This document shows positions 1-7,115 of a DNA stretch of 44,614 bases, one piece after another (within the stretch, counting starts at the first letter, position 1; the number at the start of each line of letters is the position of its first letter). Source of the DNA: an uncultured Bacteroidota bacterium (GTDB taxonomy: Bacteria > Bacteroidota > Bacteroidia > Flavobacteriales > Flavobacteriaceae). The stretch is from positions 1 through 44,614 of the forward strand of contig CACMZR010000013.1 in NCBI GenBank assembly GCA_902618245.1. Reading direction: 5' to 3'. The notes under the pieces were generated by a model that ran no database searches, had not been told where the DNA came from, and saw only the letters and a list, made by a program, of their open reading frames with translations. The translations under genes were made by a program, and so were the position numbers.

Positions 1-634
1 AAGTCTCAAAGACTTGTTCTAATTTATTTTTGTTTTTACAATCTTTATTTAGCCTAACAACGCGTTGTTTTTTTGGTTTGTATTTTTCCTCAAAACTTTG
101 CTCAATTATTGCTACTTTTTTTTTAATCAATCCTAAAACTAAAGGCATGACTTTTTTTGTATCTGCAATTTTTATAATCTGATCAATTGTTAGATTTGAT
201 TGTTGGAGTGCTTCATAAATAATAAATTCAATATCAGACAAATTGTCTATTTGTTTCCTTGTAGCCTCTTTAATTATAATAATTGATTTACTTTCAATCA
301 GTAGTGCACTTGGCAAGCTTGAGCGGAGTACTTCACCCTCAGTGCACATATAATAATTTGAAATCCATTCCCAAAACTTTAGTTGTGCATTTGTCACCAA
401 AGGATAATCATCCATTATCATTGAAATTGGCTTTGGTTCGTATGATTGAGGAGATGTAGAATGAACTTTTTTTACTACAGCGGTATATATCTTTTGTTTT
501 CCAAATTGAACTGCTACCCTAAATCCAGGCTTAATAATAACTGCTTCTTTTTGATTTAGCTGGTAAGTATAGGTTTTTGGCAATGCTAATGGTAATATAA
601 CATCAACAAAATATTTTGAAGGTTTAATTTCCAT
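1..634 (-). CDS. priA: Primosomal protein N' (PriA), N-terminal 211 residues only
   Basis: The reverse strand is open from the left edge to an ATG at 634, giving 211 codons with no stop; the helicase part lies outside the window. The start MEIKPSKYFVDVILPLAL and the following GFRVAVQFGKQKIYTAVV match the PriA 3'-DNA-binding domain. WISNYYMCTEGEVLRSSLPS (about residues 94-113) is the conserved family block before the winged helix. PriA is the DNA helicase that reloads the replisome at stalled forks. The ATG lies 11 bp inside the end of the YihY-like gene, so the two are probably one transcript. Walker and zinc-binding motifs cannot be checked here because they are not in the window. Confidence 0.86.
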   Translation of the reverse strand, partial: MEIKPSKYFVDVILPLALPKTYTYQLNQKEAVIIKPGFRVAVQFGKQKIYTAVVKKVHSTSPQSYEPKPISMIMDDYPLVTNAQLKFWEWISNYYMCTEGEVLRSSLPSALLIESKSIIIIKEATRKQIDNLSDIEFIIYEALQQSNLTIDQIIKIADTKKVMPLVLGLIKKKVAIIEQSFEEKYKPKKQRVVRLNKDCKNKNKLEQVFET

Positions 635-1559
635 TAATTTTTCTCTTAGGTTCTCTTTTAAATCTGCTTAATGTCGCGTTTAATTCAAATCCCAGAAGTA
701 AAATATTTGAATTAATCCATATATACAAAAGAAAAATTAATAACGCACCTATTGAACCGTAGAGCTGATTATAATTAGAAAAGTTTTCGATGTAAATACC
801 AAAACAATAAGTCGTTAAAAAAAATAAAAGGGTTGTCATTAAAGATCCTGGTGTAAAAAATTGATTTTTTCTTCCTTCAATTGTGCCAAAATAAAATAGA
901 ATATTTACCGTTATGTAAATAAATAGTCCAAAAAACGTAATCTGTCCAATACGAGTCCATCTAATCTGAGAGGCTATTAGAGAGTCTAAGTTGTTAAGAA
1001 TATAAAACTCGAAGTAAAAAAAGATGACTACAGTTATTAGTGAAAGAAAAGCTAAAAGAACACTAACACCAACAGATAGAAAATACTGCCTAAAAAAACT
1101 TCTTGAGAAAGTAACATGGTATGAAAATTCAAAACTTCCAAAAATTGCAGAAATACCATTAGCAGATAAAAATATTGAAAGCAAAAAAACAGATGAAAGT
1201 AATCCAGCTCTTGGCTTAGTTCTTATATCCTCGAATATTTGTGCAAAAAAGCTTTGAGTTTCTGCTGGGAGAAATAATTCTATATAATTTAAAAAAGTTT
1301 GATCAAAGTTTTCAATTTTTATAAATGGTATTAAATCGATAAATGGAATTAAATTCAGAATGAAAAGTATAAATGGAAATAAAGCCATAAAAAAACTGAA
1401 TGAAATGCTTCCTGCCCTGTAAGTTAAGGCACCTTTAACAATTCCTAGAATATACATTTCCAAAAGATCGTATATAGAAAATCCATAAAATCCTGGTGGT
1501 TTAATAGCCTTTAAAAATCTTAAAGCAGATTTTACAAGTGGAAATTTTAGAAATTTCAT
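624..1559 (-). CDS. YihY/BrkB family inner-membrane protein
   Basis: 311 residues with about six hydrophobic helices. The block YILGIVKGALTYRAGSISFS (about 36-55) followed by FFMALFPFILFILNLIPF is the family signature near the first membrane helix. Members were once called ribonuclease BN or virulence factor BrkB; those names are not supported biochemically and the function is unknown, with a transporter or envelope role often assumed. The C-terminus is basic (RFKREPKRKINGN), as expected for a cytoplasmic tail. It is first in a two-gene unit with priA (11 bp overlap) and divergent from rlmH. Confidence 0.88.
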   Translation of the reverse strand: MKFLKFPLVKSALRFLKAIKPPGFYGFSIYDLLEMYILGIVKGALTYRAGSISFSFFMALFPFILFILNLIPFIDLIPFIKIENFDQTFLNYIELFLPAETQSFFAQIFEDIRTKPRAGLLSSVFLLSIFLSANGISAIFGSFEFSYHVTFSRSFFRQYFLSVGVSVLLAFLSLITVVIFFYFEFYILNNLDSLIASQIRWTRIGQITFFGLFIYITVNILFYFGTIEGRKNQFFTPGSLMTTLLFFLTTYCFGIYIENFSNYNQLYGSIGALLIFLLYIWINSNILLLGFELNATLSRFKREPKRKINGN

Positions 1560-1583
1560 TGTTCAAACATCATGTATATTTTA

Positions 1584-1591
1584 CAAATATA
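1584..1591 (-). promoter_or_regulatory. Putative -7 promoter element for the YihY-priA unit
   Basis: On the minus strand this reads TATATTTG, matching the Bacteroidota -7 consensus TAnnTTTG, and lies 24 bp before the YihY start. It sits in one arm of a 17 bp inverted repeat, TATATTT-TAC-AAATATA on the plus strand (1575-1591). No TTTG -33 element is seen at the expected distance, and such motifs are frequent by chance in AT-rich DNA. Confidence 0.4.
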
Positions 1592-1642
1592 AAAGGGTTA
1601 ATTATAAGAATATAGAAATGCAAATAAAATCAAAAGCATTTG

Positions 1643-1650
1643 TAGATTTG
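1643..1650 (+). promoter_or_regulatory. Putative -7 promoter element for rlmH
   Basis: TAGATTTG matches TAnnTTTG and ends four bases before the rlmH ATG at 1655. If used, transcription would start on or next to the start codon, giving a leaderless or nearly leaderless mRNA. No good -33 TTTG is visible. Confidence 0.4.
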
Positions 1651-1654
1651 TTAA

Positions 1655-2125
1655 ATGGAAATTCAACTATTATTTGTTGGTAAAACAAAAAAAAAATATT
1701 TATTAGATGAGTTAGAAGCTTATAAAATAAAGATACTGCGTTTCATTAAGTTTTCTTTTATATGCGTCGAAGAGACGAAAACAAAAAAAACTAACATAAA
1801 ACAACTAAAAGAAAAAGAATACCAGCAGATACAAAAAAAAATAACTCCCAATGATATTGTCATTATATTAGACGAAAAAGGAAAGATGTTAAATTCTATT
1901 GATTTTGCTCGTGAAATTAGAGGCTACATGAATAACGGTAAAAAAAGAATTCTTTTCGTAGTTGGTGGAGCTTATGGTCTATCAAAAAAGTTTTACGATG
2001 ATTTCCCCATTAGGATTGCTCTCTCAAGGATGACGTTTTCTCATCAGATGATCAGATTATTTTTTTGTGAACAACTTTACAGAGCCTTCACGATTATAAA
2101 TAACCACCCATATCACAATAATTAA
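1655..2125 (+). CDS. rlmH: 23S rRNA pseudouridine(1915)-N3 methyltransferase RlmH
   Basis: 156 residues, the normal length for this SPOUT (alpha/beta-knot) family. It uses S-adenosylmethionine to methylate pseudouridine 1915 in helix 69 of 23S rRNA on assembled ribosomes. Visible family blocks are the SAM-binding loop VVGGAYG (102-108), SRMTFSHQMIR (124-134) and the C-terminal end HPYHNN that reaches the active site of the dimer partner. A single base separates its stop from rdgB, so the two are almost certainly cotranscribed. Confidence 0.95.
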   Translation: MEIQLLFVGKTKKKYLLDELEAYKIKILRFIKFSFICVEETKTKKTNIKQLKEKEYQQIQKKITPNDIVIILDEKGKMLNSIDFAREIRGYMNNGKKRILFVVGGAYGLSKKFYDDFPIRIALSRMTFSHQMIRLFFCEQLYRAFTIINNHPYHNN

Positions 2126-2126
2126 T

Positions 2127-2705
2127 ATGCATTTAATCTTTGCAACACATAATGAAAACAAAGTTGTTGAATTAAGAAGAATTATTCCGAAATCAATAGT
2201 TCTTTGGAGTCTTAATGATATCAATTATTTAAATCCTGTGGAAGAAACAGGTAAAACTTTGGAAGAAAATGCAAAAATTAAATCAGACTTCATTAGAAAA
2301 AAATTTGGTTTAAATTGTTTTGCAGATGATTCTGGATTAGAAATTGATTTTCTGGAAGGTGAACCTGGAGTTTTATCAGCCAGATATGCTGGTCCAGCAA
2401 AAAATAATGATAAGAATATCCAAAAAATTTGGAAAAAACTCGAAAATGTTTCAAATCCTTCTGCCACTTTTAGATCAATTTTCTATTTACACCTAAACAA
2501 TCAAACCTTTCGCATTGAAGGAAAAGTTTATGGTAAAATTATTTTTGAAAAGCGTGGAAATAATGGTTTTGGATATGACCCAATTTTCATTCCAAAAGGA
2601 TATAAAAAAACATTTGCTGAATTAGCAGATGATATAAAAGATCAAATTAGTCATAGGGCAAAAGCAACTTTAAAATTAATTAACTTTATCTCTAGAGCTT
2701 TTTAG
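2127..2705 (+). CDS. rdgB: XTP/dITP pyrophosphatase (RdgB/HAM1 family)
   Basis: 192 residues, a full-length HAM1-type enzyme that hydrolyses dITP, XTP and related non-canonical purine triphosphates to the monophosphate, keeping them out of DNA. Motifs: ATHNENKV (6-13, substrate loop), FADDSGLEID (65-74, with the metal-binding and catalytic acidic residues), SARYAG (84-89), FGYDPIF (148-154) and SHRAKA (175-180). It follows rlmH after one base. Confidence 0.95.
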   Translation: MHLIFATHNENKVVELRRIIPKSIVLWSLNDINYLNPVEETGKTLEENAKIKSDFIRKKFGLNCFADDSGLEIDFLEGEPGVLSARYAGPAKNNDKNIQKIWKKLENVSNPSATFRSIFYLHLNNQTFRIEGKVYGKIIFEKRGNNGFGYDPIFIPKGYKKTFAELADDIKDQISHRAKATLKLINFISRAF

Positions 2706-2706
2706 G

Positions 2707-2750
2707 GATTAAATCCTTTCTAACACTAAAGTGTTTTAAATGATTTTTAC
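2707..2750 (+). terminator. Possible weak terminator after rdgB
   Basis: Two small hairpins lie between rdgB and the next gene: GGAT-TAA-ATCC, then AACAC-TAAA-GTGTT (about 2722-2735) followed by a T-rich stretch. Stems are short, so this is weakly supported. Confidence 0.25.
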
Positions 2751-2763
2751 ATAAATTTAAGGC

Positions 2764-3516
2764 ATGAGGAAGATTTGTGTTGCTGTTTTTATTTTTTTTT
2801 CGTTCAAGGGTTTTTCACAAAATGACTTTAGCGCTGTGGTTGAGAACGAAACTACAGGATTACCAATGTCTAGTGTACACGTTCTAAATCTAACAAAAGT
2901 TATAGGCGCAATAACAAATCAAAAAGGAACATTTTACATTCCAGCAGAAGTAAATGATACTTTATACTTTTCTTATCTTGGTTTTAAACCATTAAAGATC
3001 GCTGTAACAAATGATATGCTAAAATTTGGAAACTTTAAGTTTGTAATGACAGAACTTGCTTTCGCTTTAGAAGAAATAGAAGTACGCCCTTACCAGCTAA
3101 CCGGGTATTTAGATATTGATGTAAAAAATACCCCTATAAATACTGCCCGGCGTTATCAAATTTCAGGGCTTCCTAATCTTGGATATGAATCTAGTGATGG
3201 AAAATTTGGAAACTTTTCTAAAGCTATTGGAAATTTGTTTAATCCAGTTGATTATTTGAATAACATGTTTGGAAGAAATGGGACTCAAATGAAAAAACTC
3301 AAGCTTATGAGGGAAGACAATGAGATCAAAAATTTGTTAATATCCAAATTTGATCGACAAGTATTAATCCAACTTTTAGGTATAAAGCGCGTTGACATTG
3401 ACGAAATTCTAAGAAATTGCAATTATTCTGACACATTTATGAATGAAGCTAATGATTTACAAATTTTAGAAGCTATTTCAAGATGCTATGAAGAATATAG
3501 GGTTTTAAAGCTTTAA
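2764..3516 (+). CDS. Secreted protein with carboxypeptidase-regulatory-like domain
   Basis: 250 residues. Residues 1-18 form a signal peptide ending in SFKGFSQ. Residues about 22-105 resemble the CarboxypepD-regulatory-like beta-sandwich: TGLPMSSVHVLNLTKVIGAI, then LYFSYLGFKPLKI. In Bacteroidota this domain often precedes a TonB-dependent barrel, but here the protein ends after about 145 more residues with no barrel, so it is likely a free periplasmic or surface protein. The C-terminal half is charged and mostly helical and I do not recognise it. It sits 58 bp after rdgB; whether it is cotranscribed is unclear. Confidence 0.7.
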   Translation: MRKICVAVFIFFSFKGFSQNDFSAVVENETTGLPMSSVHVLNLTKVIGAITNQKGTFYIPAEVNDTLYFSYLGFKPLKIAVTNDMLKFGNFKFVMTELAFALEEIEVRPYQLTGYLDIDVKNTPINTARRYQISGLPNLGYESSDGKFGNFSKAIGNLFNPVDYLNNMFGRNGTQMKKLKLMREDNEIKNLLISKFDRQVLIQLLGIKRVDIDEILRNCNYSDTFMNEANDLQILEAISRCYEEYRVLKL

Positions 3517-3550
3517 TAGAAAGCATATTAATTAAAGATTAGTTTTGTTG

Positions 3551-3587
3551 AATAATTTATTTGAATTTGAACAAATTATTTTTTTTT
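3551..3587 (+). terminator. AT-rich hairpin plus T-run after the carboxypeptidase-regulatory-like gene
   Basis: Arms AATAATTT (3551-3558) and AAATTATT (3573-3580) are perfectly complementary around a 14-base loop and run into nine T residues. This has the layout of an intrinsic terminator, although the stem has only A-T pairs and would be weak. Confidence 0.4.
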
Positions 3588-3641
3588 GCAATAAACCATA
3601 TATTTTCAGTACTAACGATTCTTCAAAGTTTCATTTACTTG

Positions 3642-3649
3642 TATCTTTG
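3642..3649 (+). promoter_or_regulatory. Putative -7 promoter element for purB
   Basis: TATCTTTG matches the Bacteroidota -7 consensus TAnnTTTG and lies 15 bp before the purB ATG, in a 148 bp gap after a probable terminator. The -33 region is not convincing. Confidence 0.45.
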
Positions 3650-3664
3650 TAAAAAATAATTGAA

Positions 3665-5014
3665 ATGTCGCTAACTGAACTCAATGCAATTTCTCCAATT
3701 GATGGCCGTTATCGCGCAAAAACAAAAAATTTTTCAGCTTTTTTTTCTGAGGAAGCACTAATCAAATATCGTTTAGAAGTTGAAATAGAATATTTTATTG
3801 CGCTTTGCGAACTGAAACTTCCCGAATTAATAGATTTTGATCCAAGTAATTTTAAAAAACTAAGAAATTTATATGAAAACTTTTCGACTGATTACGCTGT
3901 TGAGATAAAACAGATTGAAAAAATCACAAACCATGATATTAAAGCACTTGAATATTTTATTAAGAAACAATTTGATAAATTCAAAATAGGACATTATAAA
4001 GAATTTATTCATTTCGGATTGACCTCTCAGGATATAAATAATACTGCAATTCCATTGTCTGTTAAAAAAGGTATTGAAAAGGTTTATCTACCAATGTTAG
4101 AAAAAATACTTAATAAATTGAAATACTTGGTTCAAGAGTATAAGGAAATCCCTATTCTTTCTAGAACTCACGGTCAGCCTGCATCACCCTCTATCCTAGG
4201 CAAAGAAATTCAAGTTTTTGTGAGTCGCATAGAAGAACAAAAAATAATGCTTTTAAATGTTCCATATGGTGCTAAGTTTTCAGGTGCAACGGGAAATTTT
4301 AATGCTCATCATGTTGCATACCCAAAAATAGATTGGAAAAGTTTTGGTGAAAGATTTGTTGAATTAAAACTTGGATTAAAATATTCATACCCAACAACTC
4401 AGATTGAATATTATGATTCTTTTGCAGCTTTGTGCGATTCAACAAAAAGAATTAATAATATCATTATAGACTTAAATAGAGACATGTGGCAATATATTTC
4501 AATGGACTACTTCAAACAAAAAATAAATAACAATGAAATTGGCTCTTCCGCAATGCCACATAAAATTAATCCTATAGATTTTGAAAATTCTGAGGGAAAT
4601 TTGGGTATGGCTAATGCTGTATTTGAATTTTTATCATCAAAACTACCAATTTCTAGGTTACAAAGGGATTTATCTGATAGTACTGTTTTGAGAAATATAG
4701 GGGTCCCTTTTGGTCACACTCTAATAGGATTTTTATCTACCTTAAAAGGTTTAGAAAAGTTAGTAGTGAACACAAATAAACTAAATCAAGATCTAAATGA
4801 AAATTGGATAGTAGTTGCCGAAGCAATTCAGACAATTCTCAGAAAAGAAGGATTTAAAAATCCATACGAGGCTCTAAAAGAATTAACCCGTTCAAATACA
4901 AAAGTTGATCAAAAAGAAATACAAAAGTTTATAGAGGAATTAAATATAGATGAGCAAGTTAAATCAAAACTTAAGTCAATCACACCATTCAATTATACTG
5001 GCCTAAAATTGTAA
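3665..5014 (+). CDS. purB: Adenylosuccinate lyase
   Basis: 449 residues, full length for the fumarase/aspartase superfamily enzyme that cleaves SAICAR to AICAR and adenylosuccinate to AMP in purine synthesis. The superfamily signature GSSAMPHKINPIDFEN is at 293-308, with the catalytic serine at about 295. TSQD is at 120-123, and RTHGQPAS (167-174) holds the catalytic histidine. The start MSLTELNAISPIDGRY is the usual PurB N-terminus, which fixes the ATG. It appears to be a single-gene unit; purL, another purine-synthesis gene, lies 17 kb downstream. Confidence 0.97.
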   Translation: MSLTELNAISPIDGRYRAKTKNFSAFFSEEALIKYRLEVEIEYFIALCELKLPELIDFDPSNFKKLRNLYENFSTDYAVEIKQIEKITNHDIKALEYFIKKQFDKFKIGHYKEFIHFGLTSQDINNTAIPLSVKKGIEKVYLPMLEKILNKLKYLVQEYKEIPILSRTHGQPASPSILGKEIQVFVSRIEEQKIMLLNVPYGAKFSGATGNFNAHHVAYPKIDWKSFGERFVELKLGLKYSYPTTQIEYYDSFAALCDSTKRINNIIIDLNRDMWQYISMDYFKQKINNNEIGSSAMPHKINPIDFENSEGNLGMANAVFEFLSSKLPISRLQRDLSDSTVLRNIGVPFGHTLIGFLSTLKGLEKLVVNTNKLNQDLNENWIVVAEAIQTILRKEGFKNPYEALKELTRSNTKVDQKEIQKFIEELNIDEQVKSKLKSITPFNYTGLKL

Positions 5015-5099
5015 TTAAAAAATTAGATTATAAAACTTAACTATTTAAAGACATTCAAAACTTTTATATTATTTATTTTTGTGATTATCTACTTTTTAA

Positions 5100-6599
5100 A
5101 TGCTTAACGAAATAAAAAAAACAAGATTTAACATACTACTAATTCTCATAGTTACTGTAATTAGTTGTTCTAAAGATATAACTACTGAGGATCGTGAATT
5201 AAATCAGAATCTAGATACAGACGACTTAGAAGTTAATCTTGAAGGAGAACTACAAGTAAGTGATTTTGTATGGAAAGGTTTAAATGAATTTTATTATTGG
5301 CAAGAAGAGGTTTCTGAACTTTCTGATGAGAAGTTAAATGATGAAAAAGAGTATGCTGAGTACATAAAAAATAATTCAAATCCCAAAATATTTTTTGAAT
5401 CATTGAAACACCCTGATGATAGATTTAGTTGGATTCAAGATGATTATGTCGAATTAGAAAATACTTTACAAGGTGTATTTGCAACTAATGGTGTTGAATT
5501 TGGGCTATTATATGCATGTGAAAATTGCAATGAAGTTGTAGGCTTTGTAAAATACATCTTAGAAGGTTCAAATGCAGACGGTAAGAATATAAAACGAGGG
5601 GATTTTTTTAATGGGGTTAATGGGACTACTTTAAACGATAGCAATTACATCTCACTATTATTCGGAGATGATCTAAATTATACCCTTAACATGGCCACAA
5701 TTGAAAATGGTACAGTAATTTCAAATGGTGTAAATGTTGAGCTAACAAAAGAAGAAAATTTTAAATCCAATCCTATTCAAGTTAATAAAACTTTTGATAT
5801 TGCTGATGGACAGCAGGTAGGCTATTTAATGTATAATCAATTTGTTGCAGATAAAAGTGATGATTTGAATGATATTTTTGGTTTATTCAATAATAAAAAT
5901 ATTAATGATCTAATTATAGATTTGAGATATAATGGTGGTGGATCAGTAAAAAATTGTGTTGAATTAGCAAGTATGATAACTGGTCAATTTAAGTCTGAAG
6001 TTTTTGCAGAAGAACAATGGAATAAAAAGCTTCTTTCTTATTTAGAAAAGAGATTTGGTTCTGAATCATTAATTAATCGTTTTGTTGATACATTAAGTAA
6101 TGGAAGTCAAATAAACTCATTGAATTTAGACCGTGTTTACATGATAACATCTTCAGAATCTGCTTCAGCGAGTGAGCTTTTAATTAATGGTCTTTCTTCT
6201 TATATTGATGTAATACAAATTGGAGAACGTACTGTAGGAAAAAATGTTGGTTCAATCACAGTTTACGATTACGTTGATAATGAACAAACCAAAAATCCTG
6301 ATCATACTTATGCGATGCAACCTATAGTTTTAAAAATGGCTAATAGTGATGGTTATGCAGACTATTCAGATGGACTGGAACCAACTAGATTTATTGAAGA
6401 AGATATAACTAACCTTGGCGTTCTAGGAATTTTAGGAGAGCCATTATTGACTTCAACATTGAACCTTATTTCTGGAGTAAAAAAACTAAAGCCTTTAAAA
6501 CCTAAAATGAACAAAGAATTTTTGATTATTAATCCCCTGACGATAAGCAGGCAGAAAATGATTATTGAGAAAAAATTTAATTACTTCGAATTAAAATAA
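5100..6599 (+). CDS. S41 family (C-terminal processing type) peptidase, lipoprotein
   Basis: 499 residues. The N-terminus is a lipoprotein signal with lipobox VISC, the lipidated cysteine being Cys23, so it is probably anchored in the envelope. A PDZ-like region (about 125-225) precedes the protease core. Core motifs: LIIDLRYNGGG (271-281), SSESASASE (351-359, with the nucleophilic serine) and GERTVGKNVGS (375-385, with catalytic Lys381). This Ser/Lys pair is that of the CtpA/tail-specific proteases. The substrate is unknown. The last 23 bp overlap the end of a convergent gene. Confidence 0.9.
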   Translation: MLNEIKKTRFNILLILIVTVISCSKDITTEDRELNQNLDTDDLEVNLEGELQVSDFVWKGLNEFYYWQEEVSELSDEKLNDEKEYAEYIKNNSNPKIFFESLKHPDDRFSWIQDDYVELENTLQGVFATNGVEFGLLYACENCNEVVGFVKYILEGSNADGKNIKRGDFFNGVNGTTLNDSNYISLLFGDDLNYTLNMATIENGTVISNGVNVELTKEENFKSNPIQVNKTFDIADGQQVGYLMYNQFVADKSDDLNDIFGLFNNKNINDLIIDLRYNGGGSVKNCVELASMITGQFKSEVFAEEQWNKKLLSYLEKRFGSESLINRFVDTLSNGSQINSLNLDRVYMITSSESASASELLINGLSSYIDVIQIGERTVGKNVGSITVYDYVDNEQTKNPDHTYAMQPIVLKMANSDGYADYSDGLEPTRFIEEDITNLGVLGILGEPLLTSTLNLISGVKKLKPLKPKMNKEFLIINPLTISRQKMIIEKKFNYFELK

Positions 6600-7080
6600 A
6601 CCTTGGCCGTTTTAATTTTTTTATTGACAAATCAAGAACTAAACTATAAAATAAATCACCACTTAGTGAATTAACAAAAAAAGGGAGTGCTAGCACAAAA
6701 CACGTTGTTAAACCTGACAAATTTAGAGGGTAACTAAGAAACCATACACCTAAATTACTAATTAGAAAAAAACTAAGTGAAGCGAGTAAAACTGAAGGTA
6801 AAGTAAGTTTTTTGAATTTAAATCCAATATAAGTGTTGATTGCAAAACAGCTGTATATGATAGGCATAAGAGAATGAAATCCAAGATAAATATCGGTTAT
6901 AAACATACACAATAATGGGAAGAATATGGCGAATCTTTTATCCTTAAAATGAAACCCTGAAAAAAGAGCAATGCTCGTTATTGGGGCAAAGTTTGGAGGA
7001 TGCGGCAAAAGTCTAGTCAGTATAGCAAGTATTAGTATACCAAAAACCATTTTTATATTAACCTTATCTAACATACTCAT
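6577..7080 (-). CDS. DUF6580-like small integral membrane protein
   Basis: 167 residues, about five membrane helices. The N-terminal segment TRLLPHPPNFAPITSIALFS followed by the acidic MFITDIYLGFH is characteristic of the DUF6580 putative transport proteins and resembles ECF-type substrate-binding (S) components; this assignment is from recall of the family pattern. No substrate can be deduced. It lies 35 bp downstream of carB on the same strand and may share its transcript. Its 3' end overlaps the S41 peptidase gene by 23 bp in convergent orientation. Both the ATG at 7080 and the one two codons later are possible starts. Confidence 0.75.
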   Translation of the reverse strand: MSMLDKVNIKMVFGILILAILTRLLPHPPNFAPITSIALFSGFHFKDKRFAIFFPLLCMFITDIYLGFHSLMPIIYSCFAINTYIGFKFKKLTLPSVLLASLSFFLISNLGVWFLSYPLNLSGLTTCFVLALPFFVNSLSGDLFYSLVLDLSIKKLKRPRFILIRSN

Positions 7081-7115
7081 TCATTTTGAGTTTTAAAAAT
7101 AATGTCAATCCTAAA

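Noticed and set aside
1575-1591. Inverted repeat TATATTT-TAC-AAATATA as an operator
   Set aside because: All arms are A/T only and short; equal repeats are expected often by chance at this base composition.
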